Below are positions 41,482 through 43,783 of a stretch of 43,783 nt of DNA, piece by piece; within the stretch, counting starts at the first letter, position 1; every line of letters begins with the position of its first letter. Below the pieces are notes generated by a model. It had not been told where the DNA came from. It saw only the letters and a list, made by a program, of their open reading frames with translations, and ran no database searches. The stretch is from NCBI GenBank assembly GCA_947588205.1, contig CANPYG010000011.1, forward strand, positions 1 to 43,783. Direction: 5' to 3'. This stretch comes from an uncultured Acetatifactor sp. (lineage in GTDB: Bacteria > Bacillota > Clostridia > Lachnospirales > Lachnospiraceae). A program made the translations under genes and the position numbers.

Positions 41482-41489
41482 GGGTAATT

Positions 41490-41532
41490 TTAAAAAAACA
41501 CCCTTCCAGCTACCAAACGTAGTGGAAGGGTG
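41490..41532 (-). terminator. Terminator of the tRNA operon
   Basis: CACCCTTCCA and TGGAAGGGTG form a perfect 10-bp stem with an inner GTAG/CTAC pair, followed on the minus strand by T7. Confidence 0.88.
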
Positions 41533-41542
41533 CTAATTTCAG

Positions 41543-41615
41543 TGAGACATCCGGGATTCGAACCCGGGACAACTTGATTAAAAGTCAAGTGCTCTACCAC
41601 CTGAGCTAATATCCC
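41543..41615 (-). tRNA. tRNA-Lys (anticodon TTT)
   Basis: The anticodon loop is CTTTTAA in a CTTGA/TCAAG stem, with a GGGTTCGAATCCC T arm and acceptor GGGATAT/ATGTCTC including G-U pairs. CCA is not encoded. Confidence 0.93.
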
Positions 41616-41621
41616 ACATAA

Positions 41622-41693
41622 CAGGGCTAGCTGGATTCGAACCAGCGAATGCAGCAGTCAAAGTGCTGTGCCTTACCGCTTGGCGATAGCCCT
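41622..41693 (-). tRNA. tRNA-Gln (anticodon TTG)
   Basis: The anticodon loop is CTTTGAC in a CAGCA/TGCTG stem; acceptor AGGGCTA pairs with TAGCCCT, discriminator G. Confidence 0.93.
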
Positions 41694-41746
41694 CTATAAG
41701 CGTTGACACCAAGCGTGCCATGACGACACAATAAGAAAGCACTTAG

Positions 41747-41821
41747 GGTGGGTAAAGGGACTCGAACCCTTGGCCTTCAGAGCCACAATCTGACGCGCTA
41801 ACCAACTGCGCTATACCCACC
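41747..41821 (-). tRNA. tRNA-His (anticodon GTG)
   Basis: The anticodon loop is TTGTGGC in a TCAGA/TCTGA stem; the extra 5' G (G-1) opposite C73 is encoded, the histidine identity mark. Confidence 0.94.
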
Positions 41822-41921
41822 ATATTATAATTACAGAACCCATAACCGGAAAATCGACGAAGCTGCTTCCTCTAATCCCTGACCCTGACTGTACACGAAT
41901 GCTTCCGGTACAAATCCTGAG

Positions 41922-41995
<74 letters not shown>

Positions 41996-42033
41996 ACAAT
42001 ACAAATCAATGCCAAATCGCGTTGACGAATGAT

Positions 42034-42062
42034 ATCTTACCTTATAATGAAGCTTTTGTCAA
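42034..42062 (-). promoter_or_regulatory. Promoter of the Arg-His-Gln-Lys tRNA operon
   Basis: Minus-strand TTGACA (42057-42062), 17-bp spacer and TAAGAT (42034-42039) lie about 40 bp before tRNA-Arg. The 42063-42225 stretch up to the next terminator holds no recognised gene. Confidence 0.7.
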
Positions 42063-42220
42063 CAGTTTTTCATCGTTTTTTTGAGTTTTCTCTTTCAGCG
42101 TTTTCTCTTTTCGCTTTTCTTTTTCAGGAGTGCTCCCTTTGCTCATTTTCAATCCTTTTATAAGATCTTGTTAAATCCCGGTTTCTCCACGGCTGGCTCC
42201 GAACCAAAATAAACAGCAAC

Positions 42221-42259
42221 AAAAAGTTCCCCCCAAAATAACACTGGGGGGAACCTCTT
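42221..42259. terminator. Terminator after the LysM gene
   Basis: GTTCCCCCC (42226-42234) and GGGGGGAAC (42246-42254) pair perfectly and are flanked by A5 and T-rich runs, so it works on the minus strand and could work on both. Confidence 0.85.
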
Positions 42260-42316
42260 TTTCCTTTTTTCAATTGGCATATCAAATATGAAAAATACCT
42301 TGAAGCCTTAAAATTA

Positions 42317-43693
42317 TTATCTGCTCGGAATTACAAGCACATCACCCGGATAGATTCTGTTTTCATTCCTGATCTGAGGATTTGCCTTCAGCAAAGAGCC
42401 CAGACTTACGCTGTTACGGGCTGCGATCTTAGAAAGGCTGTCGCCGCTAACCACGACATAATTCTTTGTATTAGCCGTCGCCTGTGTAGAAGATGTAGAC
42501 TGCGTTACAACGATCACATATTCATCACCGCGAAGCAACTGGAATACTGCCTGTCCATTTTCGTTGGCTACGAACTTTCCCTCATACCTCATCTTTCCGG
42601 TCTGCTCATCATAGGAATACATTGTCGCCACTTTGCCGGCACTTTCTGCCCCAAGAGCCACATGCAGATTCAGCGTCTGAGAAAAGAATTTCTTTTCCCC
42701 GATATTTACAACTACGTTCTTTAAAGAACCATTTGTCACTTCATTCAGGGCAGCGACGGGAATATCTGCCTGTGTGGTTACCTGGAATACCAGATCCTCC
42801 TTGGGCTTCTTCACATCACTATTGGAAAGAGTAAGCGTAAGACCCGTTCCCGACACCTGACATGCAAGCGTTACCTTTTTATCCACCACCTGCTTCTGGG
42901 TTGCAACAGGGATGTTGAAAGATGAATCAACGCTGACATTTACAGTCTCACCAGCCTTGGCAGATGCAAGGGAAGAAGAATCAAGGGGCTTAACCGGGGA
43001 CTGGGATGCTGTCGGCTGGGATGCTGTGGACTGGGATGCCATATGCTCCGGTTCAGTTTTATAGCTGCCCATATTTATGCGCGGCCGGAAGATGCCATTC
43101 TCAAGGTAAAACACTCCTGCCTGAAAATCATAGAAATTAAAAACTCTGTTTTCTGCCGCATCGTACGCACTCATATGCCCAACCGTACCCATGGTTCCGA
43201 TAGAAGATGAGATCTTATCTCCGCCATATATTATCATATTATTAACATTTGAATTAAAGTTAAAAGTAACGGTATCATATAAGTATGCATTTTCGACATA
43301 GCAATTAACAGTACCCGCGGTTCCCCCTAATACATAGCAATCCCTTACGCTTCCGGCATATACCATGGACCACTTTGTATTCTGGGCATAGGTCAAATTA
43401 GACAGATTAACCTTTCCAAGATCCAGACTCTTTGCATCATCCGAATCGTTATATACCACTACAAGATCACCATCTTTGATCAATTGCCTCAAAGAATCAA
43501 CCTCCATGTAAGGAACCTTCTCATCAAAGGTAGAGGTTTTTTCCTGATAACACCATTTACCTACATTGGGCATGTACTTCACCGCGTAAGTCACGGCTTC
43601 TGCTGCATCTGCTTTGAGCATATTAACATTCGGAAGCAATGTCAGCATTGCCGCAGCCATTACCACTGCAATAAGTTTTTTGATCCCTTTCAT
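42317..43693 (-). CDS. Secreted protein with C-terminal LysM domain
   Basis: This 458-residue protein has a signal peptide (MKGIKKLIAVVMAAAMLTLLP, cleaved near ADAAEA), an N-terminal part of about 190 residues, a Gln/Ser/Thr-Pro linker (SQSTASQPTASQSP), an Ig-like middle part and one LysM at the C-terminus (YVVVSGDSLSKIAARN, then NRIYPGDVLVIP). LysM binds peptidoglycan, so the protein should be wall-attached. I chose ATG 43693 because AGAAGGAGG lies just upstream; the frame is open 10 codons further. The N-terminal part has no family I can name. Confidence 0.88.
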   Translation of the reverse strand: MKGIKKLIAVVMAAAMLTLLPNVNMLKADAAEAVTYAVKYMPNVGKWCYQEKTSTFDEKVPYMEVDSLRQLIKDGDLVVVYNDSDDAKSLDLGKVNLSNLTYAQNTKWSMVYAGSVRDCYVLGGTAGTVNCYVENAYLYDTVTFNFNSNVNNMIIYGGDKISSSIGTMGTVGHMSAYDAAENRVFNFYDFQAGVFYLENGIFRPRINMGSYKTEPEHMASQSTASQPTASQSPVKPLDSSSLASAKAGETVNVSVDSSFNIPVATQKQVVDKKVTLACQVSGTGLTLTLSNSDVKKPKEDLVFQVTTQADIPVAALNEVTNGSLKNVVVNIGEKKFFSQTLNLHVALGAESAGKVATMYSYDEQTGKMRYEGKFVANENGQAVFQLLRGDEYVIVVTQSTSSTQATANTKNYVVVSGDSLSKIAARNSVSLGSLLKANPQIRNENRIYPGDVLVIPSR

Positions 43694-43783
43694 TATAATA
43701 CCTCCTTCTAAGTATAGGGCCATCCTTTCCTTAACAACATGAAACCCCCATTTTTCCTGATATTATTATTATAAAATAAAAAT

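Overview
The window looks like chromosomal DNA from a gut-type member of the Lachnospiraceae (Clostridia). The reasons are strong AGGAGG-type ribosome binding sites, some TTG and GTG starts, a sortase B with an SPKTG-type substrate, Csp-like subtilases, Rpn-family nuclease genes, FeoA/FeoB, a yybP-ykoY leader and a holin-like type I toxin. This placement comes from gene content, not from a marker gene. No rRNA, CRISPR array, prophage or complete classical insertion sequence was seen.

Layout. 1-6441: the 5' part of a short-chain dehydrogenase resembling bacterial 12-alpha-hydroxysteroid dehydrogenase, divergent from an S8 peptidase; then an AraC regulator, an M18 aminopeptidase, a DJ-1/PfpI protein, a 172-bp cloverleaf-like palindromic element and a CYTH protein. 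6473-11410: a minus-strand oligopeptide-type ABC importer (binding protein, two permeases, fused double ATPase). 11745-28865: a long minus-strand surface-polysaccharide locus. In transcription order it holds a PHP-type phosphatase, chain-length protein, BY-kinase, priming sugar transferase, Rpn cassette 2, GT2, DUF115/GT42-like transferase, neuB, a neuA-HAD fusion, Rpn cassette 1, pyruvyltransferase, Wzy, Wzx, sortase B, LCP protein and an SPKTG-anchored surface protein. 28866-29379: the control region of that locus and a divergent XRE repressor-like gene. 29407-36576: a Ca/Na antiporter behind a yybP-ykoY riboswitch, cardiolipin synthase, a TetR/DUF308 pair and feoA-feoB. 36641-43693: tRNA-Leu, a large lipoprotein, an HNH-like protein, a second XRE gene, a type I toxin-antitoxin module, a four-tRNA operon and a LysM protein.

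How it fits together. The polysaccharide locus encodes initiation, nonulosonic (sialic-like) acid activation, pyruvylation, flipping, polymerisation, kinase/phosphatase length control and probable wall attachment (LCP), with a sortase-anchored protein at the end. Its promoter has one palindrome exactly filling the -35/-10 spacer and a second just past the start site, suggesting repression by the adjacent XRE protein. The two Rpn genes, from different subfamilies, each sit in a cassette of about 1.3 kb bounded by 20-bp inverted repeats. The repeat sequence co-varies within each cassette, and one arm lies inside an intrinsic terminator. Both cassettes interrupt the same operon in the same orientation. 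This is the most unusual structure in the window. The best compact system is the type I toxin-antitoxin locus near 41.1-41.5 kb, where a 39-codon hydrophobic toxin overlaps a convergent antisense RNA with its own promoter and terminator.
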